Shown piece after piece: positions 1 to 11,528 of a stretch of 64,000 nt of DNA. The translations under genes were made by a program, and so were the position numbers. The notes below the pieces were generated by a model that ran no database searches, had not been told where the DNA came from, and was given only the letters and a program-made list of their open reading frames with translations. Source of the DNA: Parasponia andersonii (lineage: Eukaryota; Streptophyta; Magnoliopsida; Rosales; Cannabaceae). Positions within the stretch are counted from its first letter, which is position 1. Every line of letters begins with the position of its first letter. Location: NCBI GenBank assembly GCA_002914805.1, contig JXTB01000111.1, positions 400,949 through 464,948 on the forward strand. The letters are read 5' to 3'.

Positions 1-2579
1 TTATTCTAAAAAATTGAGTTAATTCTACTAGATTGTTTCGAGTTTAATGATTTTTGTATAAAAAGCCTATAAATATAGGTTGAAATACCAAATTATACAT
101 ACAACTTCAAATTGCCAAAAAATGCAATAATTTCATCTTTATCTTTCTCCTCAAGTGCTGCGGACGGCTCTTAATTTTTTGGATGAATCAATTATTTTTA
201 TTGAGAAAGTTATGTATATGTTGAAGGTAGCTTCTTTGCTATTCACTGGACAAAGTCAACTAGCTTGTGCATGAATTAGCTGAGTTATTGATACTAAATG
301 ATAAGTCATTTTCCCATTTGTGAATAAACAAATAAATAAAAATAGAGGAATAAGAAGAGTCATTAACACAAAAGGACAAAGGAGAATGATATCTCTATCT
401 CTAATGAATGTGCAAATTTCACTTTCTTAGATAGAAAATCCCACAACATCATATTGGTCTCAATCCCATATGAGGTAAGTCTTATGTAATGCAGCAAAGT
501 TTATAATAAAGATGTGGGTGTGAAAATTTTTATGGTTTTGGACTTGTTTTTTAAGTTCTAAAAGTCACTTTCTTTAATTTTTTTTTTCGTTATTTAATTA
601 ATTTTGTTCTCCTACTTTCACTTGCTTACTCTTTCTCTCCCTCTATCAGTTGGGAACCAAAATCATCTTAAGCAGATTTTGTAGCTTAGCTTTTTACCAA
701 CATGTAATCTAGAGAGGTGACTATTTAGTCTTCATAGTCATGAGTAATGGTTTGACATCTCTCTTTCTCTCTACCTCTCTCAGTCAATATTGATGGGCTT
801 GAATGTGGCAAACCCATTCGAAATCCAATGTTAGTTTATTTGTGTGTGACAGCAGTGGCCATTACTTGAATAAGATATCCTAGTTAGGAGAGATAGACAC
901 CTTTTAAATGATTTTCTTTTCTCTTTTTTATGCCAAAAAATTGTAATCTTCTTTCTAATTAACCAAAAAAAGAAATTAAAAGCACGAGGTGATGAGCAGC
1001 CATATAGTGCTTTCCCACAGGAAGGAATTTCAATATATGTGTGGACTCACTGTACTACTGGCCCAAAACAAATCAAGCTATGGAGAGAATCCAATGATGG
1101 TTATGAATTTAAATTTGTTGGGATTAACCAACTTTCCATATAACTTAATACAAAATTCATGATTGCATTGATTGAATTGAGCTTTACAAACCAAGTCACG
1201 TATAGTAATCAACAGATTTAGGGAATAAAAATAAGAGTAGCACCAAATATGGCCTGCAAAATCAAAACCGGGTTTTGCTTTAAAATGCTTGTTTTCTTTT
1301 TAACATACCACATTTTTTAAAGCATTTTCTAGGAGAATCCAGCTCCAACAAACTGCTTTATTATCTCTGGTATTAGCAATATGAGGCGGGTATTAATTAC
1401 TTCATATTAAAATGTAGTAATTAAAGAGCAATAGGAGTCATAACTTACTATTGTAATCATGTAGTAAATAGTTATATCTATCCTTTTATTCTTTATTATT
1501 TTTTACCCTAATTACTGTTCGAGATATTAATGATACTAGAGATCATTTCAGCTTCAAAAAGTTAGTACCATTTACAGCTTATTAAATTGTTTAGGTAGTC
1601 AACTCCGTAGTAAGATGTTCAACTTGATTCAAAAACAAATGTTTAGAGACAAATACTTTGATCATTAAGGATTGTAAATCTTCACAAATTAAAGTAACTA
1701 CAATATGGTTGATACCAGTTCAAACCCCAAGAAATATGTTAAGCTTTTACCAAAGTTACTTTAAAACTTTCGGAGAATATAATGAAATAAATATATTTGG
1801 ATTAATGACAAAGGAGGGCATTGACCATTTATCAGCATCATGTGTAATCCTAAATGATATTGTTACAGAGAAAAGTCAAGCAGCAGAATGCAAGTTTTGT
1901 AAATAAAAACTTTGTTGTACTGAAAAAGTGATTCCTACCCACTAAGGAAGGTACACAAAGCTTTTCTAACCACATGTAACTTTGGTGAGATTTATGTGAT
2001 TTAATCTGATTCGTGCACTTCCAAGATTAGGTGGGCTTAGTGGCATTTCTCATTCATTAGCTTACTCTAAGTTGATAAACCCACTATAATCTGTTTAACA
2101 ATTAATATTTATATTCTCTCTCTCTCTCTCTCTGATTCAGAAGAAGAAAAAAAATCTAATCAAGTAAAGATTAAAGGTAAAGATCACAGCTCGAGCATTA
2201 TACTTTTACAACCGTAATAAGGAGACATATGCTACTAAGTCTGTTAATGTATATGTTTTTCATAGATTTAGGCTTTATTCTACCCAATACCACTTACTAT
2301 CTATCAACTGATTTCTTTTTCTTCTTCTTTTTCTTTTTCCCCCCCACCCCTTTAAAAGGCTGAAAAAACTGCTGTTTTTCCGTTAAAAAAATGGAATTTT
2401 TTTCTCTTGAAGGCTGAAACTTAATTTGAATGTTTGGAGTAACTAAGCAGATAATTATCACCAAAGAAACTTCCAATATGAACAAGAAGCACTAAGAAAC
2501 AAAAGCATTCACACTCTTGAAGAACCTACCAACCATCTCCACACCCCAGCTTATTTGTACAATAAATAGAAATCCACAT

Positions 2580-2612
<33 letters not shown>

Positions 2613-2830
2613 CATTATGCTGATATGAGAAAGAAGATACAAACCATTGATGCTTGCTTCAACATTCACCTTTTAATCATAGTTTGTTTTAGCAACCACT
2701 GATTATTACAAACCCAAGGACATAGAGTCTGTGCAAGAATAGTTTCGAGTTTATAGTGCTGGAAATAGGAGGGACCCTTTGACTAGATTATAATGGTGGA
2801 CAGGTTTGCTTTAATAACGTATGTAATCTC
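1..2830. other. Intergenic, 3' flank of dioxygenase copy A; no gene seen
   Basis: AT-rich sequence with no recognisable coding exon. It contains a short (CT)n run near 2115-2133 and an (AC)n run at about 2578-2602. The last ~450 bases (about 2340-2830) are the 3' flank of dioxygenase copy A: similar words recur downstream of copy B (about 4670-4900) and of copy C (about 22680-22880). This shows that the tandem duplications carried flanking DNA as well as exons. An open frame of about 80 codons at 1658-1906 has no recognisable domain and is treated as chance. Confidence 0.6.
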
Positions 2831-4309
2831 TTAAACTTGGAGCTTATATCTCTCAAGTGGTGGTTTTCTCTGATAAGTATCTGTTATATAGGTGTCCAAA
2901 AAATCTTTGAATATGAAAGCTCTATATAGTGGAAGACTATTGTCCTTGATGAGCACTTGTGCTGGTTCAATTTGCCTATTGTATGACGGATAAATGAAGC
3001 TGCTTACAGTTGTCCGAGCAAGCTTTTGGTTTGTCACAACTCTGTGTTCAACACTTTTTAACTTCCCATTGCTAATAATCTACATCAGTGGTAAATACCT
3101 CATGTCATATTTAATCACGGAAACGGTATAGCTATGTTCGGAATAAGCCAATTTTACAACACATAGTTAGACTGAAGTTGAGCATAATAAAAGCTGAAAA
3201 CAAATCTAATCAAAGACTTAGCTCTAAGGTAAAACAGATAATACAGACATAATTGCAAGAGGGAACATAAGGATTCACCTGTAAAGTGTGGCCTATGTTG
3301 ACAACAAATGCATTAGGGAGAGGCTTAATTGCAAGCCAATGCCCATCTTTCAACACTTGAAGACCATCCATTTCTTGGAGAAGAATAGTTATAAAGTCAA
3401 CATCACCATGTTTAGGTAGTCCCAAGGTCAAGCTTGGATCTGGGCATGCTGGATAGTGATTTGCAGACATTAGTTGAACTTCAATCATTTCAGTTAAGTA
3501 TCCGGGTTCAAGTCCTAATCCTTCACTAATCAGATCCATTAGACACAAACTCAGCTTCCACACCTCAACTGAGTAACGCCCCACCATCTCTCTAAGTAAG
3601 TAGAATTCAAGGGACAAAAAGAACATATGCTTGTTATTATTCAGAAAATGGTAACAGTACTATGGTATTGGTAGGAAAAATCAGAATCACGTACCGATAT
3701 TGAGCCGGTTTTTGAGGCCAAAATTGGCTGTGCTCCTCCAGGGGATGACAAGGGTGTTTCAAAGCATCTCTCCAGTAATGCACCTGCTCATTCATATAAT
3801 CAATGCTGGTATAAAGCCTACAACTTTGCTTGGGATCATCAGAGAAGATGGTTGCTTTGTCCTCAGCTGGTAGCTCAAAAAACTCCTTAGTCACATCTAG
3901 TACATCCTGTAATAGCTTCTCCTCAACCCCATGATTGATCAACTACATCTCATAATCAAATAGTTTCAGTTCCATTTTTAGTTAATCTACTTAGAACAAT
4001 AGTTAAGAAGAAACAAATCCAACAACTTATAGTGGCAAATCTTCCTAATAATCAACTTAAGGAGAAAATAGAATAAAAATATTCGTGTATATTAATAAGA
4101 ATGACAGAATCTCAAACCTGGAAAAATCCATATTCTTTGCTAGCATCTGTGATTTGCGGGATGAGTTGAGCTGATTCTCCTTTCAAATCAATCACAGGAA
4201 TGGTCTCAAAGAAAGGAACTTCGGTATTCCCAGGTCTAGTGTCAGGGGGCAATATGTAGGATTCTGGTACAAATTTCAGGTCTGTCTTGGTTGATAAGAG
4301 CTTCTCCAT
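2831..4309 (-). CDS. 2-oxoglutarate/Fe(II)-dependent dioxygenase, hyoscyamine 6-dioxygenase-like (copy A)
   Basis: Predicted soluble 333-residue oxygenase of the plant DOXC class, which couples 2-oxoglutarate decarboxylation to hydroxylation or epoxidation of small specialised metabolites; the substrate cannot be read from sequence. Four exons: 4309-4118, 3942-3695, 3591-3279 and 3079-2831, all with GT-AG introns. The N-terminal DIOX_N part includes the INHGV motif at the start of exon 2. The iron facial triad is H208-G-D210 in exon 3 and H263 in exon 4. The position that is normally R-x-S is R273-T-T, so Thr replaces the usual Ser. Exon 3 is three codons shorter than in copies B and C, in the segment before the conserved NHYPACPDP. 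Splice sites and frame are all intact. The start matches the MEKLLSTKTD start of the other copies. The resemblance to H6H is at family level; tropane chemistry should not be assumed. Confidence 0.88.
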
Positions 4310-4983
4310 TTCTCTTGAGCAACTTGATTAGATGGAAAACATAACCTGTAGTAATCTGGTTCATTTAGTAATCTGGTTCATTGCTTAAAGAAAGTCAACT
4401 GCTTAAAACTCAATCTAAGATAACATGTCTTTTATGCAAAGAAGAATCTTTCATAGTTAATCAAAATCCCTGAAATATTATAAAAGAAGATTAAAAAAAA
4501 AATCCATGAAGATGATTATTATTATTATTTTGTGTGGGGAGCCTAATGCAACCAAGAAGACAAACTAATCTTAATTTATTGTTTACAGAAGAATACAGGA
4601 AGTACATGCCCTTCAAATAAATTTAAAAGAAATAATCACTGATATATTTGTTTCTTTTTCTTTTACCCCCTTCAGAGAGCTAGAAAAACGGGAGTTTACC
4701 AAAAGAGAGTATTTTCTCCTGAAACTATATCCCAATGTTTGGGATATTTAAGCTGTTTAATCACCAAAGAAACTGCATATCCCATTATTAATCAGAAGCC
4801 TCTTGAAAAGCCTTCCAAAACATTTACAGTTACACCCCATGTCTATCGGTACAGATAAACATGTTTTTCTTTAATGCTTAATATGTTAAAGTAGAGACAC
4901 AGCCAGTGATGCTTCATGAACTTAACCCTTTTGGGCTAGATTATAATGGTGGATCAAGTTTGCCTAAGTAAACCGCATAATCT
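4310..4983. other. Spacer between dioxygenase copies A and B
   Basis: It contains the promoter side of copy A (4310 to about 4620, including an ATT trinucleotide run near 4516) followed by the 3' flank of copy B (about 4660-4983). The same order of sequence words, promoter half then 3'-flank half, recurs at about 18470-19510, where both genes have been lost. No coding exon is seen. Confidence 0.6.
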
Positions 4984-6476
4984 CTAAACTTGGAGCTTAT
5001 AGCGCTCAAGTGGTGGTTTTCTCTTATGAGTATCTTCTATATAGTTGCTCAGAAAATCTTTGAATGTGAAAGCTCCGTAGAGTGGAGGACTATTATCCTT
5101 GATGAGCACTTTTGCAGGCTCAATTTGGCAACTGAGGGAAGGAAAAATGAAGCTGGCTACCGTCATCCATTCAAGCTTTTGGTTTGTCACAACTATGTGT
5201 TCAGCACCTTTTAGCTTCCCATTGCTGATAATCTGCATTAATAGTAAATAACTCATGATGTTCAGATTTAATCATGGAAATAAGCCAATGTTTAAAACAG
5301 AGTTAAACTGAAGTTAAAAGCACAAAAAAAGCTGAAAACAAATCTAATCAAAGATTTGGTCTAAAGGTAATAGCAGATAGAGACATAATTGTAAGAGGGA
5401 ACATGAGGATTGACCTGTAAAGCGTGGCCTATGTTGACGACAAATGCATTAGGGAGAGGCCTAACTGCAAGCCACTGCCCATCTTTCAACACTTGAAGAC
5501 CATCCATTTCTTGGAGTAGGAGAGTCACCAGGTCAGCATCAGCATGTTTAGGTAATCCCAAGGTCAAACTTGGATCTGGGCATGGCGGATAATGATTTAT
5601 AGTCATTAATTGAACCTCAGTGAGTTCAGTTTTGTCCTGGAAATATCCGGGTTCGAGTCCTAATCCTTTATTAATCAGATCCAAAAGACACAAACTCAGC
5701 TTCCTCACCTCAACTGATTAACTCCCAACCACCTCTCTACAATAGTAAAATTCAATGGGAAAAAGAAACAAGTACTTGTTATTAAATGTTATTAAATGGA
5801 AACTGGTGCCACTAATATGTTATTGGTAAGAACAATCAGAATCACGTACCGATAAACAGCTGGTTTTGGAGGCCAAAATCGGATGTGTTCCTCTAGAGTA
5901 TGACAAGGGTGTCTCAAAGCATCTCTCCAGTAATGTACCTGCTCTTTCATATAATCAATGCTGGTAAAGAGCTTACAAGTTTTCATGAGATCATCAGAGA
6001 ATAAGATCGCTTTGTCCTCAGCAGGCAGCTCAAAATACTTCTTAGTCACTTCTAATACGTCCTGTAATAGATTCTCCCCAACCCCATGATTAATCAACTG
6101 CATTTCATAATCGAATGGTTCAGTCCCAACTTTAGTTAACATACTTGGAACAATAGTTAAGAACAAAAAAATCCCAGAACAAATAATAGCAAATTTTCCG
6201 AATAGTAAGGAGAAAATTAGAAGCAAATACATAGATGATATAAATATACATTAGAGGGGGAAAAAAAACCAGAGAAACTCAAACCTGGAAGAATCCAAAT
6301 TCCTTGCAAGCATGTATGATTTGGTGAATGAGTATAGTTGGTTCTTCTTTAAAATCAATCACAGGAATGGTCTCACAGAAAGGAACTTTGGTAGTCCCAG
6401 GTCTAGAGTCAGTCGGCAATACGTAGGATTCTGGTACAAATTTCAAGTCTGTTTTGGTAGATAAGAGCTTCTCCAT
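4984..6476 (-). pseudogene. H6H-like dioxygenase copy B, inactivated
   Basis: Four exons with the same layout as copy A: 6476-6285, 6097-5850, 5736-5415 and 5232-4984 (192, 248, 322 and 249 bases; 336 codons). All splice sites look usable. Exon 3 carries an in-frame TAA at codon 153, near 5718, where copy C reads TAC (Tyr); a single base change would explain it. The iron ligands H-A-D and the distal EH are still present. In exon 4, however, the Arg of the usual R-x-S 2-oxoglutarate motif is replaced (E-W-M-T), and EHRVV reads EHIVV. Both changes suggest relaxed selection. An in-frame ATG 15 codons upstream (6521) exists, but the start at 6476 aligns with copy A. The protein would be truncated at less than half length. 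A MULE end lies 178 bp upstream of the ATG. Confidence 0.88.
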
Positions 6477-6522
6477 TTTCTCTTGGGAAGAATTAGGTCC
6501 ATAACCTTCTCGCAAGTGCACT

Positions 6523-6582
6523 TTTAAATACTGACCTTGTTATAATCAGTTTTAAATACTGACCTTCTTATAATCAGTTTAT
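6523..6582. repeat. 28-bp tandem duplication in the copy B promoter
   Basis: The words TTTAAATACTGACCTT and TATAATCAGTTT occur twice in succession just upstream of the copy B start codon, with one base difference between units. No functional role is evident. It lies between the gene start and the MULE insertion. Confidence 0.7.
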
Positions 6583-6646
6583 TTTAAATAATTTTGGTTT
6601 TTTATTGTTTCAGACGTGGCTCGTAGAAAACCCGCTTATTCCCCTA

Positions 6647-6654
6647 TTAAAATT
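6647..6654. repeat. Target-site duplication, left
   Basis: TTAAAATT immediately outside the left MULE end, identical to 14750-14757. It is one base shorter than the 9-11 bp usual for Mutator elements, possibly because of where the TIR edge is drawn. Confidence 0.85.
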
Positions 6655-6800
6655 GAGAAATTAGATTAAATATGCTCTATAATACCCTGACTCATATGCA
6701 CAAGATAAAAAATAATTAAAAAATATGTTTGCAGACGAAAATACCTTTATTAATACCTAAGAGAAAATATGCATCTTCCCTCAGAAACTCTTCATTTCTC
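6655..6800 (+). repeat. Left terminal inverted repeat of the MULE
   Basis: The outer 25 bases pair closely with the inverse of the right end. Further in, similarity is patchy, with ATATGC followed by CTTCCCTCA and AAACTC words shared with the inverse of about 14670-14715. Confidence 0.75.
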
Positions 6801-6872
6801 TTTCTCTCCAACTTTCTCTTTCATCTCCTTCTCTGAAAAGCCAAGAACTCATCGTGTTGTTAACCGAGGAAA

Positions 6873-6953
6873 ATGAAAATTCGTCGTGCCGTCTATCTTA
6901 AATCTCTCTCACTGTTTAGGATTACGTTGAGAAAAATGAGTCCCCAAAAGAAG
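6873..6953 (+). other. Possible first coding exon of the captured Ulp1 gene
   Basis: After a CT-rich leader (about 6785-6840) that looks like a plant 5' UTR, an ATG at 6873 opens a 27-codon frame. A second in-frame ATG lies at 6936. The frame ends exactly at a good donor, AAG|GTAAGC, at 6953/6954. If real, the transposon-borne gene starts inside the left subterminal region, and the 248-bp tandem array lies in its first intron. No protein homology supports the short peptide, so this is an inference from signals alone. Confidence 0.35.
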
Positions 6954-7092
6954 GTAAGCAAAATATGATTTGAGGGTTTTATTTTTTTTGAATTTAGGGC
7001 ATTTGTAGTAGAAGACGATTTAGAAATTTTTGACTTCATTCCGACATTTTTTCGATGCATTTTCGATTAGTTGATCTAAATTTTTAATCATA

Positions 7093-8172
7093 TTTCGATG
7101 AGTATGGCTGAAGATAGTACCGGAAAATCACCTGAAATTCGACGTGTTTTCGATGGTATTTCGATTGTGTTTCGATTTACAGAGTCGAAATTTCGATACC
7201 TTTTCAATGGTATTTTAAAAGAGAAATTAGGTTAAATATGCTCCGTATTAAATAGGTAAAATAAACTTTCGATATTATTTCGACTATGTTTCGATTTTAT
7301 TTTGATGAGGTTTCGATGAATAGTGCTGAAATTTCGATACATTTTCGATGACATTTTAAAATAGAAAATAAGGCTACTCTAAATTTTCGATGTTAGTTCA
7401 ACAATTTTTCGATGACAGTTCGATGATATTCGATGGTATTTCGACTGTGTTTCAATTTACAGAGTCGAAATTTCGATACCTTTTCGATGAGATTTTAAAA
7501 TAGGTAAAATAAACTTTCCATGTTATTTCGACTCTGTTTCGATTTTATTTCGATGAGGTTTCGATGAATAGTGTTGAAATTTCGATACATTTTCGATGAC
7601 ATTTTAAAATAGAAAATAATACTGCTCTAAATTTTCGATGTTAGTTCAACTGTTTTTCGATGACAGTTCGATGATATTCGATGGTATTTCGACTGTGTTT
7701 TGATTTACAGAGTCGAAATTTCGATACATTTTTGATGATATTTTAAAATAAGTAAAATAAACTTTCTATATTATTTCGACTGTGTTTCGATTTTATTTCG
7801 ATAAAATTTCGATGAATAGTGCTGAAATTTCGATACATTTTCGATGACATTTTAAAATAGAAAATAAGGCTGCTCTAAATTTTCGATATTAGCTCGACTG
7901 TTTTTCGATGACAGTTCGATGATATTCAATAGTATTTCGACCGTGTTTCGATTTACAGAGTCGAAATTTCGATACCTTTTCAAAGATATTTTAAAATAGG
8001 TAAAATAAACTTTCCATGTTATTTCGACTGTGTTTCGATTTTATTTTGATGAGGTTTCGATGAATAGTGCTGAAATTTCAATACATTTTCGATGACATTT
8101 TAAAATAGAAAATAAAGCTGCTCTAAATTTTCGATGTTAGTTTGACTGTTTTTCGATGACAGTTCGATGACC
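7093..8172. repeat. 248-bp subterminal tandem array in the MULE
   Basis: About 4.3 units with a period of exactly 248 bases, measured from the word TTTCGATGAATAGTG at 7311, 7559, 7807 and 8055. Units are saturated with the hexamer TTCGAT. Each contains two AT-rich half-sites (TTTTAAAATAG). An irregular first unit holds an internal near-perfect copy of the transposon end at 7221-7243. The mirror array with inverted words (ATCGAA) is at 13920-14250. Confidence 0.9.
7221..7243 (+). repeat. Internal copy of the MULE terminal sequence
   Basis: GAGAAATTAGGTTAAATATG followed by CTC matches the left terminus with a single difference, in the same orientation, 566 bases inside the element. It is preceded by TTTTAAAA, which resembles the target duplication. 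It may be an additional transposase-binding site or the end of an older nested copy. Confidence 0.75.
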
Positions 8173-8493
8173 TTTTCTAGTACCTAGTAGTTAATCTTTT
8201 TTCGACTGTTTTCGATTAATTTTCGATTCCATTTCGACTTGCTCTGTTTCTCGATGATTTTCGATGGACAATTTCTACCTCCTGGCTATTTGTTCTCATT
8301 TGAGATACTTTCTATAAAATTTTTCGATGACAATCGAAATCTCGTCGAAATCAAAATGATCGAAATTTCAATCACTTTTCGACCTATTTCGATGCGTTTC
8401 AACTATATTTCGACGTAATTTAGATACTTTTGATATATGTTAAATTTATAAAAATTTTGTCTAAATTGCTTTGTTCCTCTTATGCCGAACTAA

Positions 8494-11060
8494 ATGTCAA
8501 AGCTCCTTGTACCTTTTGGAGAACACTTTCTTGGAAGGGTCACTATAAAAAGAACAACAGTGATGTCAAAGATTAAGGAGAGATTTGATAAGTATGATTT
8601 GTTAGAGAGGGCAAAGCAGTGTCCGTTTAAGCAGTTTTTTCTTGCTCCTCCAATGCAAGCATCAGGAGTACTTATACACCAACTACTATTGAGGAAGGTG
8701 AAATCCCAAAACCCGGTGGAGTTGCAGTTTTTTATTGGGGATAGCAACTTGAGATTCGGGCTTGGTGAGTTTGTGTTGATAACGGCGTTAAACTTTGCCA
8801 AAGATCTAGACGTTGTGAAGTACAAATCTATGTCTAGTAGCATGAGGCTCAAGGAGACATAGCTAATATGAGATCCAGTGAATTAGAAGCTGCATTTCTA
8901 AATTATGAGGAGAAGGAAGACATATGAAAGTTGGGTTTGTGCTACTTGGTAGATGGGCTCTTGATGGCACAGGAGTCAAGTACCAAGATTATGATGGATA
9001 TGCTCTCTGTTGTGGAGAATGAGGAGGATTTCTTTAATTATCCATGGGGAAGGCGATCTTACGAGAGAACGTTCCCTAGTTTGAATAAGGACATGATGCA
9101 TCAGAAGGAAAACTACCTTCAAAAGATGAAAAAGAATAACAAGGCGAAGGAAGCTAAATACACAGTGTATGGGTTTAGCATTACTTTACAGTATTGGGCT
9201 TATGAGGCTATCTCCAAGCTTACTGGTGCATTTTCTGAGATCCTTGGCATCAAATTCCCAAGGATACTGTCATGAACAAGTAATAAAACACCATCAATGA
9301 TGGATAGTATTGATGTATTCAAGATTAAGAAAGTAAGTCCGAAAAATTGATTTTATTCTATATAATTAATTTTATAAATTCATAAGTTGATTGAACTTTA
9401 TTTTGAACTATCTTGCAGCTTGTCACAAAGGCATTATTGAATCCACGGGAGGCTGAGAAAGAATTCTATGAACATATATATCACGATCCACACCAGAGCC
9501 TTGGCAGTACTGGAGTTGAGGAAGAGGGAATTAATGGTGAGGAGGAGGAGGAGAACAAGAAGGAGGTGGCTGAAGCAAAGCGAGCTGCAGAGGAAGCAGA
9601 CATCTTTGACGCTCTTAGAAACAAAGTAGAGAAGGAACCATCCACTAAGGTGCCTCAGTGACATAAGTTCTATCTTAAGTTGAAGACTGACATCGCTGAG
9701 TTGAAGGCAAACCAGACTGAACTGAAGGCAAACCAGGTGATTTTCAATGATAAACTTGATAGGTTGTTGAAGATGATGGAGGAAATCAAAGCACAACAGC
9801 AGCTAATTGGTTCTGAATATGAGGTCACCCAGTCAGATGTCCTTCCTGAAGGGTATCAGCCAGGTGAAGATATTGTCATAAGTACTCCCACTAAAGAGCA
9901 TACTCTTGAAGAGCAGCAAACTCCGGGAGTAAAAGAGTTACAAGTAGCTGAGGTGGCTACAGTTAAGTTTGGGAGGAAGAAACGGGTCGATCAATAATCT
10001 AATATACTCGTTGACTACACCGATCCGTCAAATAAGAAGTTCAAGGTTAATGATCCATGCAAACCAAATTCATTCTGAAAAATTGATGCAAAACAGCTTG
10101 ATACATTTAGGAGATGGCTTGTAGGACTTATTAATAACCAGAAATCAATCCAGCTTCCCACTAGTGATGCTAGTACTGGATTCTTTTTCCACCTTCAGAC
10201 TCCTTGGAAGTGGCTTGCAGATGAGGTAATTGGATTTATAATTAAATTTTTCTTTCTTTATTTTGAAATCCTTTTTTATATTCACTTAAAAGTTATTGTA
10301 TTCTCTCCATTTGCAGCATATTGACGCAGCTTTTCGGTTGATACGAGAACGCCTTTGGCTTTTCCCAAAGACTTATAGAAAGAAGGTCGCCCTTGCGGAC
10401 ACAGTCTACATTGCATGCATGAATGGTCGGTGGGATGTATTCCGAAGATTCTCCAATAAAGCGAAGTTTTTGTGGGATGACCAGCTTACTGACTATGCTA
10501 AAAGAGATGCAGATCATTTTCAACGTGGCTAGGCGGAGGTTGACGAAGTTTACTATCCCTTGAACATCGGTTCAAATCATTGGGTTCTTGTGCAGATAGA
10601 TCTTCCTGCGCATATGCTCACGGTATATGACTCTGACCAAGCATTATATGATGATGCAAGTGTCGAGCAAGCCAAGCGTCTAATGATGAAGATGTTGCTG
10701 TACTTTCTGCTCAATGTAGAAGGATTCACTGATCATGATGATCTTGATTTGACTACAACGACGAAACCTCGTGATTTTGATGTTAGAAGGTTACCTCCCA
10801 ATGTAGTGCCACAAATAGCGAAGAGGTAATTCAATACAATATAAGGATATTAACAAACTTTTCTTCAATTGGTTATTTTGACACTAACTAGAATTATTTG
10901 CCTTTGCAGTGGAAATTGCGGCGTTTTTGTTGTAAAGCACTTGGAATGTCTGTTAGCCGACATTCTACTGTCCAACATTGTTGATGATGTTATGCAACAT
11001 TCAAGTACAGAAATTATGTGTAGATTTATTCTACCAGAATATAAAGCCATAGGTGTATAA
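8494..11060 (+). pseudogene. DUF1985 / Ulp1-like (C48) cysteine peptidase gene carried by the MULE, broken
   Basis: A transposon-captured homologue of SUMO-protease-type genes. DUF1985 is read in two frames (8494-8862 and about 8880-9275, with a NYPWGR motif). An acidic, Lys-rich coiled-coil segment follows (9419-9997), then the C48 peptidase domain (about 10317-11060). Introns with good signals lie at 9333-9418, 10226-10316 and 10826-10909; the last splits the codon before the GNCG motif. The catalytic triad is still readable: His in NHWVL (10578-10580), Asp in VYDSD (10629-10631) and Cys in GNCGVFV (10917-10919). Breaks include in-frame stops near 8862, 9661, 10076 and 10530 and at least one frame change within DUF1985, so no full protein can be made. 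Its function within MULEs is unknown; SUMO or ubiquitin-like deconjugation is inferred from family alone. Confidence 0.85.
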
Positions 11061-11528
11061 TAAATTTTTGTATAATTGTTAGTTTTGCTCATTTTTTTAA
11101 ATAATTTTATTTGGGATAGAGTAGCTGATGTATTGTGCATGTATTATGTTACTATGCATACTCAGGTTAAAAATTGAAGTCAAAACGAATAAGATATAAT
11201 TTAGCTTGTTAACCAGAGTCGAAATTTGATAATATTCGTCACTGTTTTCGATGACATATAGATGCATTTTGATTCATTTTCGATGATTTTTCGACTATTG
11301 CACGTCGATTCGAAATTTCGATGTATTTCGAGAATTTTTCGACTATTGTAATTTTTTCAAAATATTATATCATTATAATAAAGTAAATAATATTCCAAAC
11401 TTATTCCAACTAAAATATTAAAATTATTCATTACAACATTGTACTTAAAATCTTAAAATTAAAATGATAAAATTAATAGTACAAAATTCTCAAGATACGT
11501 CATTTGTTGTTTGATTTTCTATACAAAA
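11061..11528. other. Spacer between convergent MULE genes
   Basis: AT-rich convergent 3' ends of the Ulp1-like gene and the transposase gene. A small cluster of TTTCGATG words lies at about 11210-11340, resembling the left array. Nothing else is seen. Confidence 0.5.

Noticed and set aside
1658-1906. Open frame of 82 codons upstream of the cluster
   Set aside because: No domain, AT-rich composition, no gene signals.
5640-5665. GGTTCGAGTCC resembling a tRNA B box
   Set aside because: It is the complement of conserved dioxygenase exon 3 coding sequence; no A box or cloverleaf nearby.
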